From Kordiimonadaceae bacterium (lineage in GTDB: Bacteria; Pseudomonadota; Alphaproteobacteria; Sphingomonadales; Kordiimonadaceae), in contig JAEPQB010000002.1 of the NCBI GenBank assembly GCA_017640725.1, positions 620,001 through 684,000 of the forward strand: a stretch of 64,000 nt of DNA. The letters are read 5' to 3'. The number at the start of each line of letters is the position of its first letter. Positions within the stretch are counted from its first letter, which is position 1. The notes beneath the pieces are model-generated. The model was not told where the DNA came from. It saw only the letters and a program-made list of their open reading frames with translations, and ran no database searches. This document shows, piece by piece, positions 50,748 to 60,146 of the stretch. A program made the position numbers and the translations under genes.

Positions 50748-52793
50748 TTACAAAAGCAGATTATCGTCCGCGAGCGACGCGAGCGTGGCGTTTGCCAAGA
50801 GCACACTATCCCCGCCACCAAGGTCGATCAGCAGGCCTGCTTCGGTCTCCGTGGCGGCGGCCTGAACGTCCGCGAGGGTCGTGAAGTCAGTGGTGGTGTT
50901 GGAGAGGTCAAGCAGGTCATTGGCGCGGAAATCGAGCACAATGTCATCGCCGGTGCCGTCGCTGAAGATGAAGGTATCAGCACCCGCACTGCCTCTGAGC
51001 GTATCGTCACCGGCGCCACCATCAAGCGTGTCGTCGCCGCGGTTGCCATTCATCAGGTCGTCGCCCGCACCGCCTGTAACCACATCATTGCCGTTGCCGC
51101 CCGCGAGTAAGTCATCGCCCGAGCGACCCGTGACGATGTCATCACCGCCCGCCCCATTGAGGCGGCTGCCTGCCTCTAGCGCACGCAGAGTGTCGTCGCC
51201 CTTGCCGCCAAACAGACTTTCGATCGAGATGAGCACATCACCGTCGGCAAATCCGCCTGTGGCTTCGCCGGTTTCAAGGTCCACCAGGATCGCATCATCG
51301 CCAATCAGATAATCAACCCGGTCAGAGCCGCCGCCACCATTGAGCGTGTCAGCGCCACTGTCGCCAAACAGCCGGTCACCCTGGCTACCACCATTGAGGC
51401 TGTCATCCCCAATGCTGCCTGAGAGGGTATCACTGCCGGAACCACCCTCGACTGTGTCGTTACCGTTACCCCCAAGCAGGCTGTCGCTACCGGCGCCGCC
51501 ATCCAGCCGGTCCGCCTGCGTGCCGCCGAGAAGAATGTCGTTCCCTTCGCCGCCATCCAGCGTGTCAACGCCTCTGCCACCAGAGAGCGTGTCGTTGCCA
51601 GCAAGACCCAGCAGGCTGTTTGCCGCGGCATCCCCTGTCAGCGCATCTGCGAACGCGGACCCTTGCACACCCTCAATTGAAACATATTCGTCCCCGGTTG
51701 CATCACCGCCAGTGACACTTCCAACCGCAAGGTTAACCTGGACCGCCTCGGTGGAGTCGGCATAACTTGCGATGTCCAGGCCGGTGCCCCCGTCCAGAAG
51801 ATCTGCACCCGCGCCCCCTTCAAGCAGGTCGGCACCGCTGCCGCCCTTCAATGTGTCGGCGCCCGAGAACCCATAAATGGTGTCGTCACCATCAAGGGCG
51901 TCAATGCTGTCGTTGCCACTGAGGAAACTCGCGTTAGGCACGCCGTAATTGGCTTCGATGCCCGGGTCTGGCACCTCGTAACCATATAGCAAGTCATCGC
52001 TTTCCGAAGGCCGCCTGATCGGGACCCCTACATCCTCGAGCACGGCAATATCAGCAGCAGTGATATAATAGCGGACATCGCGCAAGAAAAAGAAGCCAGC
52101 CATAACCATGGCACCAAGGTCATCGCCAAACCCGGGGTAGGCAGAAAACCCCTGGAATGTGGCAGGCAGATTGCCAAAATGGGACAGAAAACCGCGCGAT
52201 AGTTCTTCGTTCAATTCAAGTGGTCGGCCCGCTACCCGGACCACATTTTCCCCGTTAAAGACGAAACCGCCCTCGACTTCTTCGAAAAAAGTGTCAAACA
52301 CGCCAAGGGTAGTGGCATCAAAAACATCGGAAATTGGCCCACCGCCGACGAACCCGCCAAACCCAAACCCGTGGCCCAGTTCGTGCAGCATAATGCTGAT
52401 GAAGTCCTGTTGCCCAAGGGGGATGTCGCCCGTTCTGGTATCCGGTTCAGTTTCCAGAAAGAAAGTTTGCGCCACATCCTCTTCGCGCAGCTGCACCCTG
52501 ATGTCTGGCAGGTCGCCGTTCGGGTCGATCCCGGTGGCGAGTTCATACGCAACGCCGGTTTGAAAAACATTGGCACCGCTTTCCAGCGTTTCGACAAACA
52601 CTGACGACTGGCTACCGGCAGCTGTGCGGTCCGAAGCAACATCTACTTCAATTTCAATAACAACGCCGGGCGCATCGAAATGGCGGCCCCAAAGGTTGGC
52701 GGCGATCAATGTTTGTTGCTCGATGGTTTCGAGCTCTTCTTCTGTAAGCCCACTGTTTTCGGTGTTAACCAGTGTGACGACAAAACTGACCAC
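50748..52793 (-). CDS. RTX protein with N-terminal HELGH metalloprotease domain (array member A)
   Basis: 681 aa from GTG 52793, which has GGGGGG 4 nt upstream; a TTG 24 codons earlier gives a Cys/His-rich extension that looks non-coding. Residues ~1-290 hold a zinc-protease-like domain with H137-E-L-G-H141 followed by GFGFGG, where the third ligand of metzincins would be expected. Residues ~300-630 are RTX nonapeptides. The C-terminus (SVLLANATLASLADDNLLL) is a type I secretion signal shared with array members C and D. Secreted Ca2+-dependent protease is the likely role. Confidence 0.82.
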   Translation of the reverse strand: MVSFVVTLVNTENSGLTEEELETIEQQTLIAANLWGRHFDAPGVVIEIEVDVASDRTAAGSQSSVFVETLESGANVFQTGVAYELATGIDPNGDLPDIRVQLREEDVAQTFFLETEPDTRTGDIPLGQQDFISIMLHELGHGFGFGGFVGGGPISDVFDATTLGVFDTFFEEVEGGFVFNGENVVRVAGRPLELNEELSRGFLSHFGNLPATFQGFSAYPGFGDDLGAMVMAGFFFLRDVRYYITAADIAVLEDVGVPIRRPSESDDLLYGYEVPDPGIEANYGVPNASFLSGNDSIDALDGDDTIYGFSGADTLKGGSGADLLEGGAGADLLDGGTGLDIASYADSTEAVQVNLAVGSVTGGDATGDEYVSIEGVQGSAFADALTGDAAANSLLGLAGNDTLSGGRGVDTLDGGEGNDILLGGTQADRLDGGAGSDSLLGGNGNDTVEGGSGSDTLSGSIGDDSLNGGSQGDRLFGDSGADTLNGGGGSDRVDYLIGDDAILVDLETGEATGGFADGDVLISIESLFGGKGDDTLRALEAGSRLNGAGGDDIVTGRSGDDLLAGGNGNDVVTGGAGDDLMNGNRGDDTLDGGAGDDTLRGSAGADTFIFSDGTGDDIVLDFRANDLLDLSNTTTDFTTLADVQAAATETEAGLLIDLGGGDSVLLANATLASLADDNLLL
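50755..51620 (-). repeat. Shared RTX/secretion module, copy in gene A
   Basis: About 865 nt closely similar to 60.15-61.01 kb and 56.9-57.75 kb. Encodes GGTQADRLDGG, GDRLFGDSGADTLNGGGGSD, VDLETGEATGGFADGD, then the secretion tail. Boundaries are approximate. Confidence 0.75.
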
Positions 52794-52944
52794 TGCACCC
52801 CCCTCAGAAGTGTGTTGCCAGGCAATCTGCCTGTGCTGCCAACTGCAGGCAGCCAGTGAAGGCAAAACACAGCATCAAGTCACCAGTGTAGCGCACCGGC
52901 AACGTTTCTCCCAGCCAGTGCGCAAAAGTTTTGGGCTAACTGCT

Positions 52945-55900
52945 TTAAATAAGCAAAAGATTGTCAGCCGTCAGGGTCGTCAGGTCAGCGCCGTCCAGCA
53001 AGATGCTGTTGCCGTTCCCGAGGTCAATCAGCAAGCCGTCTGCCGTTTCTGATGACGCCGCCAGCACATCATCAAGCGTGGAGAACAGGTCATCATAGAA
53101 AGTGAGGTCAAGGCGGTCATTCGAGCTGAAATTAAACACCGTGTCATTACCCGACCCAGGCCGGAAATTGAAGGTGTCTACCCCGCCGCCGCCATACAAC
53201 ATATCGTCGCCGTTACCGCCCGTAATGCTGGACGAACCGTCGCCACCAAATATGGTGTCATCACCATCACCACCACTAAGGCTAACAAACGACGAGCCTG
53301 ACGCATCGATATAGTCGTCTCCGGCAAAACCGTTCAGGAAATGGTCGCCGCCAACAGTCCCGATAATTGTATCGTCATGGTTACTGCCGTTCACATCTTC
53401 GATGCTAAATAAGGTGTCTGTGGTGCCGTAGCCATCGGATGCCACACCTGTGCTCAGATTGACATTCACACCTGAAGGGGCGTCCCGATAGTCGGCTATG
53501 TCAAAGTCAAAGGTGTTGTCGCCGTCCGTTCCACCGTTCAGCGTGTCGTTTCCGCGACCGCCAACAAGGGTGTCAAAGCCACTGCCGACACTTCCGTTGA
53601 TATTGTCATCGCCGTCGCCGCCCCTGAGAATGTCACCACCGGTACCGCCAATTAAGGTGTCGTTACCATCACCACCCTCAACAGTATCGGCGCCGTCGCC
53701 ACTTGAAAGATAGTCGTTTCCTTCTCCACCCGTAAGATCGTCCCGACCGGTTTCGCCAAAGATGCGATCGTTGCCAGTGCCGCCGTCAACGGTATCATCT
53801 CCATCACCGGCAAGGACCGTGTCATTTCCGATGCCACCATCGATGTTGTCGTCATCAGCACCGCCTTGAATGAAGTCAGCACCGCTGCCTCCAATCAACA
53901 CATTGTTGCCATTGCCACCGTCGATGGTGTCGTTGCGGGCGCCGCCATCAATGGTGTCAGCACCCTCTCCGCCCTCAAGCTCATTGGCGGCCTGATTGCC
54001 GACAATACTATCGGCAAAGTCACTACCGACCACATTTTCGGTGCCCGCGATTGTGTCACCTTCAGCGTGGCCACCTGAACCCGTTCTGGCGACAAGGTCG
54101 ATGGTGACTGCCGCATCTGAATCAGAGTAATCAACCAGGTCGGTGCCGCGGCTGCCATTGATGATGTCTGCGCCAGCGCCGCCAATGATGGTGTCATTGC
54201 CATTGCCGCCAGCAAGCCGGTCATTGCCAGACCGGCCAACAATCAAGTCGTCACCGCCAGCACCGTTTAACCGGCTGCCTGCCTCGAGCCCGCGAAGGGT
54301 GTCGTTGCCGGTGCTGCCAAACACGCTTTCAATGGAAATTAAGGTGTCGCCGTCAGCCAGACCACCAACAGACTCGCCGGTTTCAAGGTCAACCAACACA
54401 CCCTCATCACCTTTAAGGTAATCTACCCGGTCAGAGCCGCCACCACCATTCAAGACATCAGCGCCCAGGTCACCGAACAGCCGGTCGCCTTGGCTGCCGC
54501 CATTCAGGCTGTCGTCACCCAAACTGCCAGAAAGTGTATCGCTGCCGGCACCGCCAATGACGGTGTCATTGCCGTTGCCGCCGAGCACACTGTCATTGCC
54601 TGCACCACCGTCCAGGCGGTCTGACTGCGTGCCACCCAGAACAACGTCGTTTCCGTCACCACCGTTAACGGTGTCAGCCCCGCGGCTGCCATTAAGTGTG
54701 TCGTCACCGGCACCACCCGAGATGGAGTCGATGGAATTTGTCCCTGTCAGGTCGTCGCCTTCGTCGGTTCCTTCAAGCTGACTACCTATTGACGACAGCA
54801 CGCTACCAACGCTCACACCCCGAAGGACCACCAAAATGCCATCCTGTCCGGTTTCCGAAACAATCGTGTCGCCCTCAAAATCTCCTGTTCCCGCAGTGAA
54901 AGTGAGATCAAAAATGGTACCAGTTTCATTCGAAAGGATGTTTTCAAGCACCAACCGGTCAACTCCAACCTGGAAGTCGGTTATGACGTCTGCATTGGCT
55001 GCACCAGATACGGTTTCGTCGCTATATAAAATAAAGGCATCAGCATCATTGCCACCCGTTAAAGTGTCCTGCCCCAAAATACCTCCATAAAGGGTGTCCT
55101 GGCCGTCTCCTCCAGAGACCTGGTCATCTCCGGAACCGCCATCAATGGTGTCATCGCCGCCTTCACCGAAGATGACATCATCATCCTGCTGGCCACGAAT
55201 GGTGTCTGCGCCGTCGGCACCATAAATCGTGTCATCGCCGTTGCCGCCATTAGCCACTTCGGTACCTGAACCGGCAGCATCAACATCATTGTAGGCTTCG
55301 CTTTGCAGGAAGACATTGTCCCCATTGTCGCGCACACCGCCCAAAAAGATAAGGTCGTTGCCGTCACCGCCTCGAATGAAGTCGCGGCCTTGTGAGTCTG
55401 TTCTGCCTAAATCGTCACCGATTAGGGTGTCATCGCCGTCACCACCCGTGATATCATCATCGCCGTTTCCGCCTGTAATCAGGTCACCGCCGCCAGCACC
55501 CACAAGATCATCGTCACCTGCGTCACCAAACAGAGTTTCTGCTGATGAGCCGCCCACAATTGTATCGTCGCTGCCGGACCCAATGACCACTTCAATGCCT
55601 GTGATGGATGCGGAATTGGTCGCGGCCGTGCCATCCAAGGCAATGTCTATGCCTTCATCTGCAAGCTCATATGTAAGTGTGTCGGTGCCGGTGCCACCGA
55701 TTATCGTATCCTGGCCAAGGTCATCAGCACCAACAGTGATCAGGTCATCGCCGCCACGGCCATCAACCAGGTTACTGCCACCATCGACCCGTATTTCGTT
55801 GTCACCGGAGGTGCCGCGGATCGTATCACCCAGGCCCGACCCTCTTACGTTCTCTATCGAAATGATGGTGTCGGTACAGCCAAAACCATCGTCTGTTGCA

Positions 55901-56652
55901 ATACCAGCCTCCAGGTCAATGTTCACGCCATTGACGGGGAAAAAGTCATATTGGGCGGTATCCGTGCCTTCGCCACCATCAAGCGTATCATTACCCGCCA
56001 GACCGATCAGCTGACTATCGTCACCGGCGCCCGCCCGGATCAAATCGGAACCGTCGGCAATTGAGTTTGCGGCGTTGAACGGAAAAGAGCTGCCAATGAA
56101 GATATCCACACCGCCCAGACCTTCCAGCGTATCGTCTCCGGCAGTGCCAATAAACGTTTCTGCAGAGTCAGAGCCGGTCAGTACCTGGCCTTCTGTCGCA
56201 AACAATATTGGTGGAAAGTCCTGTGCAGCTGGGAAGCTGAACATATCGGCGTCAAGGTCCGCAATGGAAACGCCCTGCAACACCAACTGGCTGGAAGAAT
56301 TCAGGGTTATGATGGTGTTGCCATCGGATTCCGTCGCGGCAGCTATCAGCTCTGAAAAAGAAGAGAATTCGTCTCCACTAACGACAATGATATCACCGGC
56401 CAAACCGTCAAAATCGGTTACGATGACCTCACCCATGAAAATTTCGGTGGATACATTGTCGCCAGGTAAGAATTCGAAAATTGGGTCTGAACTTACCGAT
56501 AGAGTGTCAGATCCCCTGCCAAGCGTTACTGTGCTTGAATTACCAACACCGGAGAATACCTGGACGTTGTCGTCTCCTGCCCCTGCAGATATATCGAAAC
56601 TTCCAAAACTTTCACTGATGGAATCGTTGCCAGCGGTGCCAAGTACAATCAT
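52945..56652 (-). CDS. Large RTX protein (array member B)
   Basis: 1235 aa; GAGGGGGG precedes ATG 56652. No enzymatic domain: the protein is RTX blocks from the first residues (VLGTAGNDSISE) to the end, broken by beta-rich spacers of the type found in serralysin C-termini (ADVITDFQVGVDRLVLENIL, FEGDTIVSETGQDGILVVLR). An internal ~200-residue segment (54.15-54.74 kb) is the module shared with A, C and D. The tail (SILLDGADLTTLTADNLLLI) is a type I secretion signal. Probable extracellular structural or adhesive protein. Confidence 0.85.
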   Translation of the reverse strand: MIVLGTAGNDSISESFGSFDISAGAGDDNVQVFSGVGNSSTVTLGRGSDTLSVSSDPIFEFLPGDNVSTEIFMGEVIVTDFDGLAGDIIVVSGDEFSSFSELIAAATESDGNTIITLNSSSQLVLQGVSIADLDADMFSFPAAQDFPPILFATEGQVLTGSDSAETFIGTAGDDTLEGLGGVDIFIGSSFPFNAANSIADGSDLIRAGAGDDSQLIGLAGNDTLDGGEGTDTAQYDFFPVNGVNIDLEAGIATDDGFGCTDTIISIENVRGSGLGDTIRGTSGDNEIRVDGGSNLVDGRGGDDLITVGADDLGQDTIIGGTGTDTLTYELADEGIDIALDGTAATNSASITGIEVVIGSGSDDTIVGGSSAETLFGDAGDDDLVGAGGGDLITGGNGDDDITGGDGDDTLIGDDLGRTDSQGRDFIRGGDGNDLIFLGGVRDNGDNVFLQSEAYNDVDAAGSGTEVANGGNGDDTIYGADGADTIRGQQDDDVIFGEGGDDTIDGGSGDDQVSGGDGQDTLYGGILGQDTLTGGNDADAFILYSDETVSGAANADVITDFQVGVDRLVLENILSNETGTIFDLTFTAGTGDFEGDTIVSETGQDGILVVLRGVSVGSVLSSIGSQLEGTDEGDDLTGTNSIDSISGGAGDDTLNGSRGADTVNGGDGNDVVLGGTQSDRLDGGAGNDSVLGGNGNDTVIGGAGSDTLSGSLGDDSLNGGSQGDRLFGDLGADVLNGGGGSDRVDYLKGDEGVLVDLETGESVGGLADGDTLISIESVFGSTGNDTLRGLEAGSRLNGAGGDDLIVGRSGNDRLAGGNGNDTIIGGAGADIINGSRGTDLVDYSDSDAAVTIDLVARTGSGGHAEGDTIAGTENVVGSDFADSIVGNQAANELEGGEGADTIDGGARNDTIDGGNGNNVLIGGSGADFIQGGADDDNIDGGIGNDTVLAGDGDDTVDGGTGNDRIFGETGRDDLTGGEGNDYLSSGDGADTVEGGDGNDTLIGGTGGDILRGGDGDDNINGSVGSGFDTLVGGRGNDTLNGGTDGDNTFDFDIADYRDAPSGVNVNLSTGVASDGYGTTDTLFSIEDVNGSNHDDTIIGTVGGDHFLNGFAGDDYIDASGSSFVSLSGGDGDDTIFGGDGSSSITGGNGDDMLYGGGGVDTFNFRPGSGNDTVFNFSSNDRLDLTFYDDLFSTLDDVLAASSETADGLLIDLGNGNSILLDGADLTTLTADNLLLI
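54150..54740 (-). repeat. Shared RTX module, internal copy in gene B
   Basis: Encodes the same order of motifs (GGTQSDRLDGG, GDRLFGDLGADVLNGGGGSD, VDLETGESVGGLADGD, GSRLNGAGGDD) but lies mid-protein and lacks the common tail, so it was acquired or moved separately. Confidence 0.7.
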
Positions 56653-56894
56653 AAACCCCCCTCGAGTTTCGATAAATTAATCAAGTCCAATCAAGATCTG
56701 CGCACACGTCTTTCCTTCTCGACGAAAAGCGAAAACACATACTACTTGAAACAAACAAAAACTTTTGGAGTGTGCACCCTAGAGTTCAAACAGAGCAGAA
56801 ACAGATCAAAATGTAAAGCTGACATAAATGTTGACAGAAATTTTCCCATCGTTGTCATTCATTCGGCTTGGGCACGCATGGTCGATATTTTTGT

Positions 56895-59800
56895 TTATAA
56901 GATCAGGTTGTTCAAACCGATGTCTTCTAAATCCGTACCCGCGAGCAACACACTGTCGCCGCCGCCAAGGTCGATCAACAGGCCGGCTTCAGTTTCGGTT
57001 GCCGCCGATTGTACATCTGCGAGGCTGGTGAAATCTGTGGTTGTGCCTGAAAGGTCAAGCAGGTCATTGGCGCGGAAACTAAGAATAACGTCATCGTCAG
57101 AACCCGCAGCAAACACAAAGGTGTCCGGACCATTGCCGCTTCTGAGCGTGTCATCCCCGGCGCCGCCGATAAGCGTGTCATCACCCCGGTTGCCGTTGAT
57201 CAAGTCATTGCCGGCGCCGCCGACAACCAGGTCATTGCCATTGCCACCCGCCAGCCGGTCGTTGCCATCACGGCCAGTAACCACATCATCACCGCCAGCG
57301 CCGTTCAATCGGCTGCCTGTGTTTATTGCACGTAACGTATCATCTCCCGTGCCGCCAAAAACACTCTCGATATTCAGCAGCACATCCCCTTCGGCAAAGC
57401 CGCCACTCGCCTCGCCAGTTTCAAGGTCAATGAGGATAGATTCGTTACCCTTCAAATAGTCAACCCGGTCAGCCCCATCGTTACCGTTCAGGGTGTCAGC
57501 GCCGCTGTCTCCAAACAGCCGGTCACCGCTGCCGCCGCCGGCGAGGTTGTCGTCGCCGACACTACCATCCAAAGTGTCTTTTCCGGTGCCACCAACAATA
57601 GTGTCAGACCCATTACCGCCGCGCAGGTTATCCGCGCCAGAACCACCATCAAGCCGGTCGGCCTGCGTGCCGCCAAACAACACATCGTCGCCGCTGCCGC
57701 CTTCTAGCGTGTCGGCGCCAGCGTCTCCAAACAGGGTGTCCGAAGTGTTTCCACCCAAGAGACGGTCATCACCGTCATCGCCTGAAAGTCGTGTGGCACC
57801 TGCCAGCGTGTCGTCGAAGGCGCTTCCTGCAACAGCTTCAAAACCGGAAATCGTGTCGCCATCGGAACTTGATGCGACATCCAGGTCAACGTTTACGCCT
57901 GCTGTGGCAGACGCATAGCTAAGGGTGTCGTTACCGCCGCCACCGGCCAACACATCGGCCCCAGCACCACCATCAATAAGGTCGTCGCCATTGCCGCCCT
58001 CCAGCACATCATCGCCGCCGTCGCCATTGAGCGTATCGGCGTTGTTGCCGCCATCTATTGTGTCCGCGCCGTCGCCGCCCGTCAGATCATCATTGCCGTC
58101 AAAGCCCAACAATTGATCCGCGCCCAGGCCGCCGATAAGCAGATCAGCGCCGTCACCGCCATCAAGGGTGTCGTCACCGTTTCCGCCCTCCAGGGTATCT
58201 TCGTCAAATCGGCCAGAAAGGCTGTCGTTACCGTCACCGCCGCGGATCAGGTCGTTGCCGCCACCGCCAAACAGGTCGTCGTCGCCCGCGTCACCTGCGA
58301 GAGTATCATCACCGCTGTTGCCAATCAGCCTGTCGGCGCCCGGCCCACCTGCAATGGTGTCATTGCCCGATCCGCCAATCAGCGTATCGTCGCCGTCATC
58401 GTTAGCCCCGGCGCGCAGGGTATCGTTACCTCCACCACCAAGCAGGCGGTCAGCACCCGCGCCGCCCACCAGCAAGTCCCTTGCGGAGCCACCGTCGAGC
58501 GTGTCATCGCCCGCCGCCCCTGTCAGGGTGTCATTCGCGGGTCCGCCAACAAACGAATCCGCACCATCCGTGCCATCCGCTGCAATGGGTATGCCCAGCC
58601 CTTCGCCGCCAAACAGAAGGAAGACGTTGGTATCATCTGTGGAAAACGTACCTCCTGCCAGCAGAACATCGGCAAAACCATCACCGTTTACGTCGCCGGC
58701 AAAGGCCATAAGTCGGCCAACTTCATCGCGCGAATTTGAAACTTCGAGCAGGACCCCATTTGTGCCATCAAGAGTGGCCGGATCGAACACTGCAGGGAAC
58801 CCGTCTGTGGTACCGTACAAAATAAAGGCCTGAATTTCCTGGCCCTCTAGCGAAAAAGACGTGGCGACCAACAAATCATCTATACCATCACCGTTCACAT
58901 CGCCGGCTGCAGAAACAGCGCGCCCACTATCATCTGCGACGCCCTCTGGAAAAATGGTAAAACCATCGCTGCCATCAAGGCTGGTCAGGTTTAATTCAGC
59001 GCCAAATCCAGCTTCTGAGCCAAAAACCACATGGGTGGCTCCACCTCTGCGTCCGTCGATTCTACCTGTTGTTATTACCAGGTCATCGATGCCGTCACCG
59101 TTGATATCCCCGGCAATATCAAGGTCTGAACCCAGCAGTTGTTGCGTCAAGTCCCCACGGATGACAAATCCGTTGCTGCCATCCAAGGAGGCAAGATCAA
59201 AATCCGCCGCAAATCCGTCTGTGGTACCATAAATGACATAAATTTCGCCTGGGCCTGCCTCCAAATCGAATTCAGAGGTGCCCCCTGCTGATGGGGCACT
59301 GATGATTATGTCATCAAGGCCATCGCCATTGATGTCAGCGCCAGCCACCGCAGCACCCAGTTCTCCGTACGCTTGGACGCCTGGTATACGAAAGCCATTC
59401 GTACCATCCAGATCATCGACGTTGATTGAAGCCGGAAAACCTGCGTCTGTACCAAAAACAACAACGGCTTCGCCTTCAAACCGCGCACCGGTCAATGACG
59501 CCGTGCCGCCACCCAGTAAAATGTCATCAAACCCGTCACCGTTGATGTCGCCAACAATGGTAACGGCGGTTCCTAAAGCGAAATATCCGCCTTCGATTGC
59601 AAATCCGTTACTGCCATCTAAGTCGGCAACCGAAAACGTGGCTGGAAATACATCTGTGCCGCCAAAGATGACATATGTGCCGCTATAATCGGCATAGCCA
59701 GAAATCACAAGGTCGTCGAAACCATCGCCGTTGATGTCTCCGCCGGATGCGATCCCAAGACCAAGCTCACCAGACCGCACTGCGCCTGAAACTAAGAAAC

Positions 59801-60056
59801 CATTGCTGCCGTCCAGGTTTTCCAGGTCAATGTCGTCGCTACCGATGGAAGGGGAGCCAAAAATAACCCGTACTTCTCCAGTCCGGGAATTGTCTCCCAC
59901 CCTGGTATCAGGAAACCCAATGGCAAAATCGTCGAACCCATCGCCATTGATGTCGCCAATACCAGAAACAACAGAATTGCCCCAGTCAAGCTCATCACTT
60001 GAGAGTAAGAGGCCGGTGCTCTCATCCAGCTCTGAGAGATCGATAATACCTGTCAT
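56895..60056 (-). CDS. FG-GAP propeller plus RTX protein (array member C)
   Basis: 1053 aa from ATG 60056, GGGG upstream; 9 codons of the longer frame are dropped. Residues ~25-520 hold seven FG-GAP repeats of the type GDINGDGFDDFAIGFP, each with a DxNxDGxxD Ca2+ loop, as in integrin alpha propellers. Residues ~525-960 are RTX nonapeptides including the shared module, and the last ~70 residues carry the common secretion tail (LLIDLGGGDSVLLAGTDLED). The propeller suggests binding to a surface or glycan; no hydrolase motif was found. Confidence 0.87.
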   Translation of the reverse strand: MTGIIDLSELDESTGLLLSSDELDWGNSVVSGIGDINGDGFDDFAIGFPDTRVGDNSRTGEVRVIFGSPSIGSDDIDLENLDGSNGFLVSGAVRSGELGLGIASGGDINGDGFDDLVISGYADYSGTYVIFGGTDVFPATFSVADLDGSNGFAIEGGYFALGTAVTIVGDINGDGFDDILLGGGTASLTGARFEGEAVVVFGTDAGFPASINVDDLDGTNGFRIPGVQAYGELGAAVAGADINGDGLDDIIISAPSAGGTSEFDLEAGPGEIYVIYGTTDGFAADFDLASLDGSNGFVIRGDLTQQLLGSDLDIAGDINGDGIDDLVITTGRIDGRRGGATHVVFGSEAGFGAELNLTSLDGSDGFTIFPEGVADDSGRAVSAAGDVNGDGIDDLLVATSFSLEGQEIQAFILYGTTDGFPAVFDPATLDGTNGVLLEVSNSRDEVGRLMAFAGDVNGDGFADVLLAGGTFSTDDTNVFLLFGGEGLGIPIAADGTDGADSFVGGPANDTLTGAAGDDTLDGGSARDLLVGGAGADRLLGGGGNDTLRAGANDDGDDTLIGGSGNDTIAGGPGADRLIGNSGDDTLAGDAGDDDLFGGGGNDLIRGGDGNDSLSGRFDEDTLEGGNGDDTLDGGDGADLLIGGLGADQLLGFDGNDDLTGGDGADTIDGGNNADTLNGDGGDDVLEGGNGDDLIDGGAGADVLAGGGGNDTLSYASATAGVNVDLDVASSSDGDTISGFEAVAGSAFDDTLAGATRLSGDDGDDRLLGGNTSDTLFGDAGADTLEGGSGDDVLFGGTQADRLDGGSGADNLRGGNGSDTIVGGTGKDTLDGSVGDDNLAGGGSGDRLFGDSGADTLNGNDGADRVDYLKGNESILIDLETGEASGGFAEGDVLLNIESVFGGTGDDTLRAINTGSRLNGAGGDDVVTGRDGNDRLAGGNGNDLVVGGAGNDLINGNRGDDTLIGGAGDDTLRSGNGPDTFVFAAGSDDDVILSFRANDLLDLSGTTTDFTSLADVQSAATETEAGLLIDLGGGDSVLLAGTDLEDIGLNNLIL
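56900..57750 (-). repeat. Shared RTX/secretion module, copy in gene C
   Basis: Same module with secretion tail at the 3' end of the propeller gene. The segment around 56940-57070 is nearly identical at DNA level to the start of copies A and D. Confidence 0.75.
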
Positions 60057-60146
60057 GTAATTCCCCAATCGTGCAGGCAGCAAACTCGCTATCAGGTCAC
60101 GACTGTAACCGTTATATGTGTTCGGTCAACACAACTGGGGGATTTA

